A DNA stretch of 64,000 nt. It comes from Acidimicrobiaceae bacterium (GTDB taxonomy: Bacteria > Actinomycetota > Acidimicrobiia > Acidimicrobiales > RAAP-2). This document shows, in pieces, positions 16,350-25,552 of the stretch (positions are counted from its first letter, which is position 1; the number at the start of each line of letters is the position of its first letter). The notes under the pieces are model-generated. The model made no database searches. It was not told the DNA's origin and saw nothing but the letters and a program-made list of their open reading frames with translations. The position numbers were made by a program, and so were the translations under genes. The stretch spans positions 89,524-153,523 of the forward strand of contig PMOE01000059.1 in NCBI GenBank assembly GCA_003161575.1. Direction: 5' to 3'.

Positions 16350-18992
16350 ATGACCGAGCCTGCGCACCCATCTGGTCCCGGTGGGGCCACGCCCGGGACG
16401 GCCCCGCAGATCCCGGACCGCCCGAGCATCGACGGGCTCGAAGCCAAATGGTCCGAATCGTGGGAGCTAGACGGCACCTACCGGTTCGACCGGTCGGCCG
16501 ATCGGGCCGAGATCTACGCCATCGACACGCCGCCGCCGACGGTGTCGGGGTCACTGCACATCGGCCACGTCTTCTCCTACACCCACACCGACGTTGTGGC
16601 CCGCTTCCAGCGCATGTCGGGCAAAGCGGTGTTCTACCCGATGGGCTTCGACGACAACGGGCTCCCCACCGAGCGCCGGGTCCAGAACTACTTCGGGGTG
16701 CGCTGCGACCCCTCCCTCCCCTACAACGCCGCGTTCGAGCCCCCGGCCACGCCGGGCAAAGACACCGTCGCCGTCTCCCGTCCAAACTTCGTGGCCCTGT
16801 GCGAGCAGCTCACCGTCGAAGACGAGCGGGCCTTCGAGCAGCTCTGGCGGGCCCTCGGGGTCTCGGTCGACTGGGCCCTCGCCTACGCCACCATCGATGA
16901 GCACTCGAGGCGGGCCTCCCAACGCAGTTTTTTGCGCTTGCTCGCCCGGGGGCAGGCCTACCAGCAGGTGGCCCCGACCCTGTGGGACGTCGACTACCAG
17001 ACGGCGGTCTCCCAGGCCGAGCTCGAAGACCGCGAGCGCCCCGGCGCCTACCACCGGATCGCCTTTCCCCGCTCGGCCGGGGCCGGGGCCGTCGAGATCG
17101 AGACCACCCGGCCCGAGCTGCTGGCGGCCTGCGTGGCCCTCGTCGCCCACCCCGACGACCCCCGCTACCAACCGTTGTTCGGCAGCGAGGTGCGCACCCC
17201 GTTGTTCGGGGTGGCGGTCCCGGTGCTCGCCCACGCACTGGCCGACCCCGAAAAGGGCTCGGGCATCGCCATGGTCTGCACCTTCGGGGACACGACCGAC
17301 GTTGTCTGGTGGCGCGAGCTCAGCCTTGCGACCCGCACCCTGGTCGGACGGGACGGCCGGCTCGAGCCGGTCAAGTGGGGCACGCCGGGTTGGGAGTGTG
17401 CGGACCCGGCGGCCGCCGCCGCCAGCTACCAAGAGCTGGTCGGCAAGTCGGTCACCCAGGCCCGCACCCGGATCGTCGAGCTGTTGAGCGGGTCCGGCGC
17501 GTTGGTGGGCGAGCCGCGGGCGATCACCCACCCGGTCAAGTTCTACGAGCGCGGGGACCGGCCCTTGGAGATCGTCTCTTCGCGCCAGTGGTTCGTGGCC
17601 ACCCTCGCCATGCGCGAGACGCTGCTCGCCCGGGGCGGCGAGCTGCACTGGCACCCGCCCTATATGGCGCATCGCTACCGGGCCTGGGTCGAAGGGCTCA
17701 ACACCGACTGGAACATCAGCCGCCAGCGGTTCTTCGGCGTGGCGTTCCCGCTGTGGTACGCCGTCGGGGCCGACGGAGCCATCGAACACGCCAACCCCCT
17801 CGTGCCCGACGAGTCCCGGCTGCCCCTCGACCCGTCGACCGACGTCCCCGAGGGCTACACCGAGGAGCAACGGGGCCAGCCTCAAGGCTTCGTCGGCGAC
17901 CCCGATGTGATGGACACCTGGGCCACCTCCTCGCTCACCCCGCTCATCGCCGGGCGCTGGGAGGACGACCCGGACCTGTTCGCCCGGGTCTTCCCGATGG
18001 ACCTGCGCCCCCAGGCCCACGACATCATCCGGACCTGGCTCTTTTCGACCATCGTGCGGTCCGAACTCGAGTTCGGCGCCCTGCCGTGGCGCGACGCTGC
18101 GATCTCGGGCTGGGTCCTCGACCCGGACCGCAAGAAGATGTCCAAGTCCAAGGGCAACGTGGTCACCCCCCTCCCCCTTCTCGAAAAGCACGGTTCGGAC
18201 GGCGTGCGCTACTGGGCGGCCGGCGGGCGCCAGGGGACCGACACCGCGGTCGACGAGGGGCAGATGAAGATCGGGCGGCGCCTCGCCATCAAGATCCTCA
18301 ACGCGTCGAAGTTCGCCATCGGGAGGCTCGGTGACGACGCCGGGGGGATCGACGCGCTGACCGAGGCGATCGACACGGACATGCTCTCGCGCCTGGCCGC
18401 CGTGGTCGACCGGGCCACCGCCGCATTCTCTGACTACGACTACACCGGGGCGCTCGATGTGACCGAGGGATTCTTCTGGTCGTTCTGCGACGACTACCTC
18501 GAACTGGTGAAGGGCCGGGCGTACGGCGAGGCCGGGCGCCAGGGGACCGCGTCGGCCCGGGCCGCGCTCGGACTGGCGCTGTCGGTCCAGCTGCGGTTGT
18601 TCGCCCCGTTCCTCCCCTTTGTGACCGAGGAGGTCTGGAGCTGGTGGCGAGAGGGTTCGGTCCACGCCCGGGGGCGCTGGCCCTCGGTGGCCCGCGAACT
18701 GCTCGCGGCCCTTCCACAGGGCACCGTGCTCGGCACTTCACCGGTGCTCGACGTGACCGCCGAGGTGCTGGGGGCGGTTCGCAGGGAGAAGACGACCCAG
18801 AAACGCTCGATGCGGGCCCCGGTCGCCCGGCTCGTCGTGGTCGACACCCGAGAGCGGCTCGACGCGCTGGCGGCGGCCCGGGACGATCTCACCGACGCCG
18901 GCGGGATCCTCGACTTCGAACTCACCGAGGGCGCCGGACCCTCGGTCAGCGTCGAACTGGCTCCCGACGAGGTGCGGCCCGAGAAGGCCTAG
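16350..18992 (+). CDS. valS: Valyl-tRNA synthetase, archaeal-like type
   Basis: An 880-residue class I synthetase that charges tRNA-Val. HIGH is at about residues 70-73 (SGSLHIGHVFSYTHTD) and KMSKS near residue 596 (KKMSKSKGN). The block FYPMGFDDNGLPTERRVQ replaces the GxDHAGIATQ block of the usual bacterial enzyme. This variant is the type found in archaea and some bacteria such as Rickettsia. The C-terminal anticodon-binding domain is present but the long coiled-coil arm of bacterial ValS is missing. The stop codon overlaps the end of the convergent MFS gene. Confidence 0.93.
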   Translation: MTEPAHPSGPGGATPGTAPQIPDRPSIDGLEAKWSESWELDGTYRFDRSADRAEIYAIDTPPPTVSGSLHIGHVFSYTHTDVVARFQRMSGKAVFYPMGFDDNGLPTERRVQNYFGVRCDPSLPYNAAFEPPATPGKDTVAVSRPNFVALCEQLTVEDERAFEQLWRALGVSVDWALAYATIDEHSRRASQRSFLRLLARGQAYQQVAPTLWDVDYQTAVSQAELEDRERPGAYHRIAFPRSAGAGAVEIETTRPELLAACVALVAHPDDPRYQPLFGSEVRTPLFGVAVPVLAHALADPEKGSGIAMVCTFGDTTDVVWWRELSLATRTLVGRDGRLEPVKWGTPGWECADPAAAAASYQELVGKSVTQARTRIVELLSGSGALVGEPRAITHPVKFYERGDRPLEIVSSRQWFVATLAMRETLLARGGELHWHPPYMAHRYRAWVEGLNTDWNISRQRFFGVAFPLWYAVGADGAIEHANPLVPDESRLPLDPSTDVPEGYTEEQRGQPQGFVGDPDVMDTWATSSLTPLIAGRWEDDPDLFARVFPMDLRPQAHDIIRTWLFSTIVRSELEFGALPWRDAAISGWVLDPDRKKMSKSKGNVVTPLPLLEKHGSDGVRYWAAGGRQGTDTAVDEGQMKIGRRLAIKILNASKFAIGRLGDDAGGIDALTEAIDTDMLSRLAAVVDRATAAFSDYDYTGALDVTEGFFWSFCDDYLELVKGRAYGEAGRQGTASARAALGLALSVQLRLFAPFLPFVTEEVWSWWREGSVHARGRWPSVARELLAALPQGTVLGTSPVLDVTAEVLGAVRREKTTQKRSMRAPVARLVVVDTRERLDALAAARDDLTDAGGILDFELTEGAGPSVSVELAPDEVRPEKA

Positions 18993-20644
18993 TCCGAGGA
19001 CGCTTGGGCCACCGAGGGTTCGCCGGCGTCGTCTCTTCGCCGGCCGACCGGTTCGGTCGGGACCAGGCCGGTCAGAAAGAGGGCGACCACCGACAACACG
19101 GCCACGACCCACAAGGCGTCGCGCAACGCGACGAGTCGTGCGGCGCTGTTCTCTTTGATGATCTCGTCGGCGACCGGCGCGGGGACCCCCGCCGCCGACA
19201 GCTGCTTTTGGACATCGGAGTCCGAGGTGAAGGGCACGCCGCTCGACAACTGGGCCGTGGCCTTGGACTGGAAGTCGGCCGGGATGGCCGTGTTCGTATT
19301 GATGCCGTGCGCGATCCCCGCGGTCAAACTCGAGATCAGCACCGCCCCGACCAGCGCGGTGCCCAGCGATGCCCCGAGGTTGGTCATCGTGTTCTGCAAC
19401 CCCCCGACCTCGGCACTCTGTGAATCAGCCACGGCCGAGACGGTTACCGCCCCGAGCTGGGAGGCGAGGGCGCCGATGCCGAAGCCGAGTAGCAACATCG
19501 GGATCGTGACGATGCCCGCAGCGGCCCCCGGGCTGATGCCGCCGATGAACACCAAGATGCCCGCGGTCATACACATCAGACCGAGCCGGACGACACGACG
19601 GGGCCGGGCCCGGGGGGCGAGTCTGGGGACCCCGACCGCGGCGATCAGCAGGGCGACCGATAACGGCAGGAGGCGCACGCCGGTCTGCACCGCGCTCAGC
19701 TCGAGGACGACGGACAAGAAGAGCGGGATGGTGAAGAACACCCCGGCCTGGATCAGGAACTGGAAGAAGAACATGAACAGGCCGCCGTCCAGCTGGCGAT
19801 TGGCCAGCATGCGCGGGTGAACGAGGGGTTCCCCGCCACGGCGCTCCACATATCCGGACCACAAGAAGAAGGAATAGACGACCAGCAGGCCACCGAGGAC
19901 GAGCCAGACCACCGGCGAGGTGCCGAGGAACGTGGGAGCGCCCGGCCGGGCCTGCACCCAGCCCCACTCGCCCGATTTCAAGACCCCGAGGACGAACATC
20001 GAGAGCCCGACGATCGAGAGCAACGCGCCGACGACGTCGAAGGTGCCGTGGTCGGTCGCCGGAGCGTCGGTGATCTTTCTCGACATGGCCAAGATGACGA
20101 GCACGACCACCACCTCGCCGACGAAGACCCACCGCCATGAGGCGTAGGTGGTCACGGCCCCACCGAGCAACGGCCCAACGGCGACGGCGACGGCGCCGGC
20201 CGCGGCGATCATCCCGTAGGCGGCCGGCCGGCGCTCCTTTTCGAAATTGCCCGCCACCAGGGCCACGACGGCCGGCATGATCAGCGCCGCCCCGACGCCC
20301 TCGAGGAACGACCACCCGACGAGCAGTACCCCAAGGTTGGGGGCGGCGGCAGTGACCGCTGAACCGACGCCGTAGATCACGAGCCCGATGGCGAAGGCCC
20401 GTCGCCGGCCGATAATGGCCCCGATCTTGCCGCCGGTGATCATGAGGGAGGCCATCACAAGGGTGTAGAGGGTGATGGCGGTCTGGATCCCCGTCACCGT
20501 GGTGCCGACGTCGGCGGCCACCTGGCGAATCGACACGTTCATGACCGACGAGTCGAGGGTCATGAGGAACTGGGCCGACGCCAGCACCGCCAGGACGACA
20601 CCGCTCCCGGTCACCGTCGCCGACTGCGTGGATCTTGTGGCCAT
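18989..20644 (-). CDS. MFS drug-resistance transporter, DHA2 (EmrB/QacA) family
   Basis: A 551-residue membrane protein with about 14 hydrophobic segments. The first segment carries LDSSVMNVSIRQVA, the DHA2 motif D1 region; the loop between helices 2 and 3 reads GKIGAIIGRRRAF (motif A), and GPLLGGAVTTYASWRWVF is the motif C area. Proteins of this family use the proton gradient to expel cationic or hydrophobic compounds. A soluble stretch of about 70 residues precedes the last helix, which is common in actinobacterial members. No regulator is adjacent; the next gene is a divergent chloride channel. Confidence 0.9.
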   Translation of the reverse strand: MATRSTQSATVTGSGVVLAVLASAQFLMTLDSSVMNVSIRQVAADVGTTVTGIQTAITLYTLVMASLMITGGKIGAIIGRRRAFAIGLVIYGVGSAVTAAAPNLGVLLVGWSFLEGVGAALIMPAVVALVAGNFEKERRPAAYGMIAAAGAVAVAVGPLLGGAVTTYASWRWVFVGEVVVVLVILAMSRKITDAPATDHGTFDVVGALLSIVGLSMFVLGVLKSGEWGWVQARPGAPTFLGTSPVVWLVLGGLLVVYSFFLWSGYVERRGGEPLVHPRMLANRQLDGGLFMFFFQFLIQAGVFFTIPLFLSVVLELSAVQTGVRLLPLSVALLIAAVGVPRLAPRARPRRVVRLGLMCMTAGILVFIGGISPGAAAGIVTIPMLLLGFGIGALASQLGAVTVSAVADSQSAEVGGLQNTMTNLGASLGTALVGAVLISSLTAGIAHGINTNTAIPADFQSKATAQLSSGVPFTSDSDVQKQLSAAGVPAPVADEIIKENSAARLVALRDALWVVAVLSVVALFLTGLVPTEPVGRRRDDAGEPSVAQASSD

Positions 20645-20790
20645 CGCGGGAGCCTAGAGACGCCAGAGGGTCCATTCAAAAGAATGCGCCGGACCCCGCC
20701 GGCCGGTACGTTGGCGACGGTGAGGGCTCGGACGCAGCAGCCTGACCAACCTCGTGCCACCGGATCCGAGGTGCACCCGGCAGGAAGCTG

Positions 20791-22200
20791 GTGACCACCC
20801 CGGCCGGCCCGGCACCCGACGGCCCGGCACCCGCCGCCGGTGAGGTCGCGGCCGCTCCCGATCTGATGGACGTGGTCCGCTCGGGGAACTACGTGAAGTT
20901 GTTGGTGCTCGCCTCGCTGATCGGCGTGATCGTCTCGTTCGTGGCCTACGCCTTTTTGAAGCTTGTCGCGTTGCTCCAGACGTGGTTCTTCCAAAGCGTT
21001 CCCCAAGAGCTCGGCTTCCACGGTGTGCCGGCGTGGTGGCCGGTTCCCCTGCTCGTCATCGCCGGAATCCTGGTCAGCCTCACCCTCCGATTTCTCCCCG
21101 GCACCGGTGGGCATGCCCCGGCCGAGGGTTTCAAGGCCGGGGGCGGGCCCATGCCCGTCGAACTTCCGGGCGTTTTCTTCGCCGCCCTCGCCACCCTGGC
21201 CTTCGGTGTCGTCCTCGGTCCCGAAGCACCGCTGATCGCCATCGGCAGCGGGCTCGGGGTGCTGGCCGTGAAACTGGCCAAACGCGACGCCCCCCCCACC
21301 ACGGCTGTCGTCATGGCCGCGGCGGGCAGCTTCGCCGCCGTCTCGACCCTGCTCGGCTCGCCCATCGTCGGCGCCTTCTTGCTGATGGAGGCTTCGGGTC
21401 TCGGTGGGCCGATGCTCGGGATCGTCCTCGTCCCCGGCCTCTTGGCGGCGGGGGTGGGGAGCCTCATCTTCATCGGGCTGAACTCACTGACCGGTTTCGG
21501 GACCTTCTCCCTGGCGATCCCCGGCCTTCCCCATTTTGCCCATCCCAACGGATCGATGTTTCTGTGGGCCCTGGGCCTCGGGCTCATCGCGGCGGTCCTC
21601 GGCACCGGGATCCGGGCCCTCGCCCTCTTCCTCCAACCCATCGTCCGGCGACGCATGCTCGTGCTCACCCCGGTCGCCGGCCTCGCCGTGGCCGGTCTCG
21701 CCATTGGATTCGCCGAGGCCACCGGGCGGGGCTCGGCGTTCGTTTTGTTCTCGGGGCAGAACATGATGAGCCCGCTCATCAGCGGGGCCGCCACCTGGGG
21801 TGTCGGAGCCCTCGTCCTCCTCGTGCTCTGTAAGGCACTCGCCTATTCGGTATCGCTGAGCAGCTTCCGGGGTGGGCCGATCTTCCCGGCGATGTTCATC
21901 GGGGCGGCCGGCGGAATCGCCGCGGGCCACCTCCCGGGCCTCTCGCTCGTCCCTGGGGTGGCCATGGGCATCGGCGCCATGTGCACCGTCATGCTCAAGC
22001 TGCCCCTCACCTCGACATTGCTCGCGACGATGCTGTTGCTGTCCGATGGCCTGGCCGTCATGCCGCTCGTGATCGTGGCCGTGGTCGTGGCCTACGTGGC
22101 GACCGCCTGGCTCCAGCGTGCTCCCGCCGCCGCACCAGCGACTGTGCCGGGCGGTGCCGCCCCCCCGACACCGAAGGTGGCAGCCGAGACGGCCCCGTGA
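20791..22200 (+). CDS. ClC family chloride channel/antiporter
   Basis: A 469-residue membrane protein of the ClC fold. The selectivity motif normally read GREGP appears as VLGPEAPLIAIGSG (about residues 145-158), keeping the gating glutamate, and the second conserved block is FRGGPIFPAMFIGAAGG (about residues 361-377). GSFAAVSTLLGSPIVGAFLLME corresponds to the conserved helix H region. It moves chloride or exchanges chloride for protons. GTG at 20791 has AGGAAG upstream. It has no cytosolic CBS domains. The last bases overlap the next gene as GTGA. Confidence 0.9.
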   Translation: MTTPAGPAPDGPAPAAGEVAAAPDLMDVVRSGNYVKLLVLASLIGVIVSFVAYAFLKLVALLQTWFFQSVPQELGFHGVPAWWPVPLLVIAGILVSLTLRFLPGTGGHAPAEGFKAGGGPMPVELPGVFFAALATLAFGVVLGPEAPLIAIGSGLGVLAVKLAKRDAPPTTAVVMAAAGSFAAVSTLLGSPIVGAFLLMEASGLGGPMLGIVLVPGLLAAGVGSLIFIGLNSLTGFGTFSLAIPGLPHFAHPNGSMFLWALGLGLIAAVLGTGIRALALFLQPIVRRRMLVLTPVAGLAVAGLAIGFAEATGRGSAFVLFSGQNMMSPLISGAATWGVGALVLLVLCKALAYSVSLSSFRGGPIFPAMFIGAAGGIAAGHLPGLSLVPGVAMGIGAMCTVMLKLPLTSTLLATMLLLSDGLAVMPLVIVAVVVAYVATAWLQRAPAAAPATVPGGAAPPTPKVAAETAP

Positions 22201-23336
22201 CCCTCGCGCACATCGCCGCAGTGATCCTCGGGGTGCTGATCATCGGCGCCGTCCTGGGATCTGCCCTCCAGACCGTCGTCCTGCCGCGCCACGGCTTCAC
22301 CCGGATCGCCCGGATCGTCTTCGCGCTCACCCACCGGGCCCTGGTCCACCCCTTCGGCCGAGATCGCCACCACGACGAGCAGCTGGCGCTGTTCGCTCCC
22401 ACCGCGCTGGTCGCGCTGCCGTTGGTCTGGATGTTGACGGTCACCGTCGGCTTCGCCGCCATCTTCTGGGGCATCGATTCTGGGAGCGTCACCAAATCGA
22501 TCGAGATCAGCGGGTCGTCGCTGTTCACCCTCGGGTTCTCAGAACCGAGCGGTGCCGGGCGGACCTGGCTGACCTTCGTCGAGGCGACGGTCGGCCTCGG
22601 CCTGGTGGCTCTTTTGATCAGCTACCTGCCGACGATCTATTCCGCCTACAACACCCGGGAGAAGGGTCTGCGCGTCTTCCGTCCCTTCGTCCGGACCCCC
22701 CCCTCGGCCACGGCCCTCCTCCAAAACCTCCACCGGGCCGGCGTGCTGGACAACCCCGACCTGTGGAGCACGGTGTGGAACTGGTTGATCGACGTCGAGC
22801 AGAGCCACACGTCGTTTCCGGCCCTGTGTTACTTCCCGGTGCAGACGAGCGGTCAATCATGGGTGGGAACCATCGGTGCGGTCCTCGACGCCGCGGCCCT
22901 CTTGGTGGCCGGGTCGGAGTCCGAGGACGGTCTTTCGGTCCGCGGCCCGACCCTCGCGCTCGCCTACGGCATTCCGGCCCTCGGCCGGATCAGCCGGGCC
23001 GCCGCCCTGCCGGTGGACGAGCCCCACCTGCTGACCGAGCTCGTGGGCCACGATACCGAGGTGCCGCCGCCGATCTCGGTGACGACGCGCGAGTTCCACG
23101 CGGCCATCGATGCGCTCGAGTCCGCCCGGGTCATCGGACCGCTCGACCGGGATGCCGCGTGGCGGCGCTACGCCTGGATCCGCTCGGGCTACGACCGGGC
23201 CCTTCGGGGCCTGGCCGGGCTCACCGGCGCGGCACCGGCCCCGTGGAGTTCGGACCGGCCGGCCGTCGTCGGGCGCCCTCGGATCATCGGCCGTCGGCCA
23301 GTGTCGGTCGACTGGACCCTCCCCCCGTCGCCCTGA
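22197..23336 (+). CDS. Pore-like membrane protein coupled to the ClC gene
   Basis: A 379-residue protein with helices at about residues 3-27 and 60-90, then a re-entrant-looking SGSSLFTLGFSEPSG segment (about 103-117), then a third helix (about 122-145). The TLGF sequence sits where a potassium channel filter (TVGYG-like) would be, but the glycine after the aromatic is replaced, so selectivity cannot be assumed. The C-terminal 230 residues are soluble with no domain I can name. It starts inside the ClC stop codon, so the two are translated together; a channel regulator or second ion pathway is a reasonable guess. Confidence 0.7.
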   Translation: MTLAHIAAVILGVLIIGAVLGSALQTVVLPRHGFTRIARIVFALTHRALVHPFGRDRHHDEQLALFAPTALVALPLVWMLTVTVGFAAIFWGIDSGSVTKSIEISGSSLFTLGFSEPSGAGRTWLTFVEATVGLGLVALLISYLPTIYSAYNTREKGLRVFRPFVRTPPSATALLQNLHRAGVLDNPDLWSTVWNWLIDVEQSHTSFPALCYFPVQTSGQSWVGTIGAVLDAAALLVAGSESEDGLSVRGPTLALAYGIPALGRISRAAALPVDEPHLLTELVGHDTEVPPPISVTTREFHAAIDALESARVIGPLDRDAAWRRYAWIRSGYDRALRGLAGLTGAAPAPWSSDRPAVVGRPRIIGRRPVSVDWTLPPSP

Positions 23337-23342
23337 GCGGGC

Positions 23343-24749
23343 TCAGACGCCGCTGGTCGCCTCGATCGTCCCGGCCGCGATGGCGTCGAGGAGGGCCTGG
23401 TGGTCCCGCTCGTTCTGGTCGGCGTAAGTGACGGCGAACTCGCCGAGGGCGGTGTCGAAGCGGTCGCTGCTCCCGAGATAGGCGCCGATGGCGATGGCGT
23501 CACCCGAGCGGGCATGGGCCCGGGCCAGGGTCCACCCGCACATCTGGGCGTAGACGCTGAGATCGGGCACCTTCATGCCGTCGATGTTGGCCGAGGCCTT
23601 CCAGTCCCACAACTGGCGCATGTAGAAGTCCCGGGTCACCCCGTCGGGGCCGACGCTGCGGTCCCATCCGAGCAGGATGTCGCTGGTGGCCTGCATCAGC
23701 CGTTGGCCCTCGACCACCCGCTGGCCCTGGTTGGTGAACCGGCACTTGGCGACGAACGGCTCGATGACCGCCGCTTCGGCCTGTTTGACCTGGAGGAACA
23801 ACGGGTCGCCCTCGTCCCGGCCGATGAGGAGGGCCACCCAGCACCGCGTCCCGACACTGCCGACGCCGACAACCTTGCGGGCGATGTCGACGAATTGGTA
23901 GGTCTCGACGAGCCGGCGGCGGTCGCCCGAGAGGGTCTTGCGGTAGGAGCGCAACGCGGAGACGATCGTCTCTTCGAACCGTTGGCGCTCCATGTCGGAG
24001 AACAACTCGGTGGCCGGCACGAGGAGCGGGGGATCGCTCAGGAATCGCAGCTCACCGTCGACCTCGTGGGTGAGTTTGGTGAACGCCTTGAGGTGGTCCT
24101 TCGACTTGGCCTTGGTCACCGTCCGCTCCAGGTTGGCGAGCGCCCCGCGGCCGACTTCTGATCCCCAGCGCACCGCGATCATCGCGGCGTCGAGGCGCGA
24201 GTACCAGATGTCGAGGTTCGACATCTGGGCGAACTCCCGGATGGACTGGCGGTAGGAGCGACACCCGTCGGTGACGACCTGGCGGCGCTGGACGGCCGAG
24301 AAGTTGCGGCCCCGGCCTGCGACCTCGAGGCTGGCCGCCAGGCGCTTCAGATCCCATTCGAAGGGTCCGGGCAGGGTCTCGTCGAAGTCGTTGACGTCAA
24401 AGACGATGTCGCGCTCGGGAGAGGCGAAGCCCCCGAAGTTCGACAGGTGGGCGTCCCCGCACAGCTGGACCACGAGACCGCTGTCGGGCACCGACGCAAG
24501 ATCGGTCGCCATCACCGCGGCCGCACCCCGGAAGAACGTGAACGCCGACACGGCCATGCGGCCGTAGCGGATGGGAACGAGCTCGGGCACCCGGGTCGTC
24601 GCCTGGAGGGCCAGGATGGCCAGCGGGTCGGTGCGCCCGGTCGTCGGGCTCCACTCGGCGTGGTCCCCCCTCGGGTGGACCTTGCGGGCCGCGGTACCGA
24701 CCGCGGCGCGCTCGGCGGGCGTGGCGTGACTCGCGAGTCCCGTTGTCAT
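23343..24749 (-). CDS. DUF2252 family protein
   Basis: A soluble protein of about 468 residues matching DUF2252. The conserved RYGRMAVSAFTFFRGAA segment, CGDAHLSNFGGF and FDVNDFDETLPGPFEWDLKR are all visible. The GDAHLSNF and NDFDE pieces resemble the catalytic loop (HxDxxxxN) and metal-binding aspartate of aminoglycoside-phosphotransferase-like kinases, so a small-molecule kinase activity is a guess. Function is unknown in the family. Start is uncertain: ATG at 24749 is used; ATG at 24767 or 24797 is also open. It is convergent with the pore-like gene. Confidence 0.82.
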   Translation of the reverse strand: MTTGLASHATPAERAAVGTAARKVHPRGDHAEWSPTTGRTDPLAILALQATTRVPELVPIRYGRMAVSAFTFFRGAAAVMATDLASVPDSGLVVQLCGDAHLSNFGGFASPERDIVFDVNDFDETLPGPFEWDLKRLAASLEVAGRGRNFSAVQRRQVVTDGCRSYRQSIREFAQMSNLDIWYSRLDAAMIAVRWGSEVGRGALANLERTVTKAKSKDHLKAFTKLTHEVDGELRFLSDPPLLVPATELFSDMERQRFEETIVSALRSYRKTLSGDRRRLVETYQFVDIARKVVGVGSVGTRCWVALLIGRDEGDPLFLQVKQAEAAVIEPFVAKCRFTNQGQRVVEGQRLMQATSDILLGWDRSVGPDGVTRDFYMRQLWDWKASANIDGMKVPDLSVYAQMCGWTLARAHARSGDAIAIGAYLGSSDRFDTALGEFAVTYADQNERDHQALLDAIAAGTIEATSGV

Positions 24750-24808
24750 GGGCCCATCGTTGCCCATCCGGCCCGCCACTGCTCGGGTGCGGGCCACCGG
24801 ACCGAGGC

Positions 24809-25552
24809 TCAGCCCGAGAGGTACGCCCCGAGGGCGGCGTCGGCCATCTCGTCGGGCGTGCCGACCCGGTGGACCCGCCCGTGCAACATGATGGCGGCCC
24901 GGGTGGCAACCCGCAGGGCGGTGCTCACGAATTGTTCGACCACGACGACGGTGACCCCTGCGGCGGCCACGGTGCCCACCAACTCATAGAGCTCGGTCAC
25001 CACGAGCGGGGCGAGTCCCATCGAGATCTCGTCGAGCAGCAAGAGGCGGGGCTCACCAACGAGGGCGCGCGAGATGGCGAGCATCTGCTGTTCGCCGCCC
25101 GAGAGGGTGCCGGCCAGCTGGCGGCGGCGCTCCTTCAAGCGGGGGAACTGGCCGAAGGCCCTGTCCTCGGCCTCTGCGCGCGTCACCCCGCCCTGGTAGG
25201 TCCACATGCGGATGTTCTCGCGCACGCTCAGATTGGGAAACACGCCCCGGCCCTCGGGGATGGCGCAGACCCCGGCCCGGGCGAAGGCCTCGGGACTGTC
25301 CTTGCGCACATCGACGCCGGCGATCGAGATGCTCCCTGCGGTCGGCCGAATGGCCCCGTTGGCCACCTTGAGCAACGTCGTCTTGCCGGCCCCGTTCGGC
25401 CCGAGCAGGGCGAAGACGCTGCCTGCGGGCACCGTGAGGTCGACACCGTGGAGGACCTCGATGCGACCGTAGGCGGCGCGCACCGACTTGAAGACGACCT
25501 CGGGCGCCTGGGTCCTGGCCGGTGGCGCCCCCGCCGTCTCGGTGTCGGTCAC
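24809..25552 (-). CDS. livF: Branched-chain amino acid type ABC transporter ATPase LivF
   Basis: A 247-residue ABC ATPase of the LivF class. Walker A is GPNGAGKTT, the LivF-typical CAIPEGRGVFPNLSVREN follows, the signature is LSGGEQQ, and Walker B with its LivF extension reads LLLDEISMGLAPLVV. It pairs with LivG to power uptake through the LivH/LivM permease. Its GTG overlaps the stop codon of livG (GTGA). It is the last gene of a four-gene leftward operon. Confidence 0.92.
   Translation of the reverse strand: MTDTETAGAPPARTQAPEVVFKSVRAAYGRIEVLHGVDLTVPAGSVFALLGPNGAGKTTLLKVANGAIRPTAGSISIAGVDVRKDSPEAFARAGVCAIPEGRGVFPNLSVRENIRMWTYQGGVTRAEAEDRAFGQFPRLKERRRQLAGTLSGGEQQMLAISRALVGEPRLLLLDEISMGLAPLVVTELYELVGTVAAAGVTVVVVEQFVSTALRVATRAAIMLHGRVHRVGTPDEMADAALGAYLSG

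Noticed and set aside
16330..16785. An N-terminal extension of CysS of about 150 residues
   Set aside because: It is Arg-rich noise antisense to valS; the conserved CysS start begins at 16329.
16551..18665. A 704-codon minus-strand frame within valS
   Set aside because: valS has intact catalytic motifs throughout; the antisense frame is a compositional artefact.
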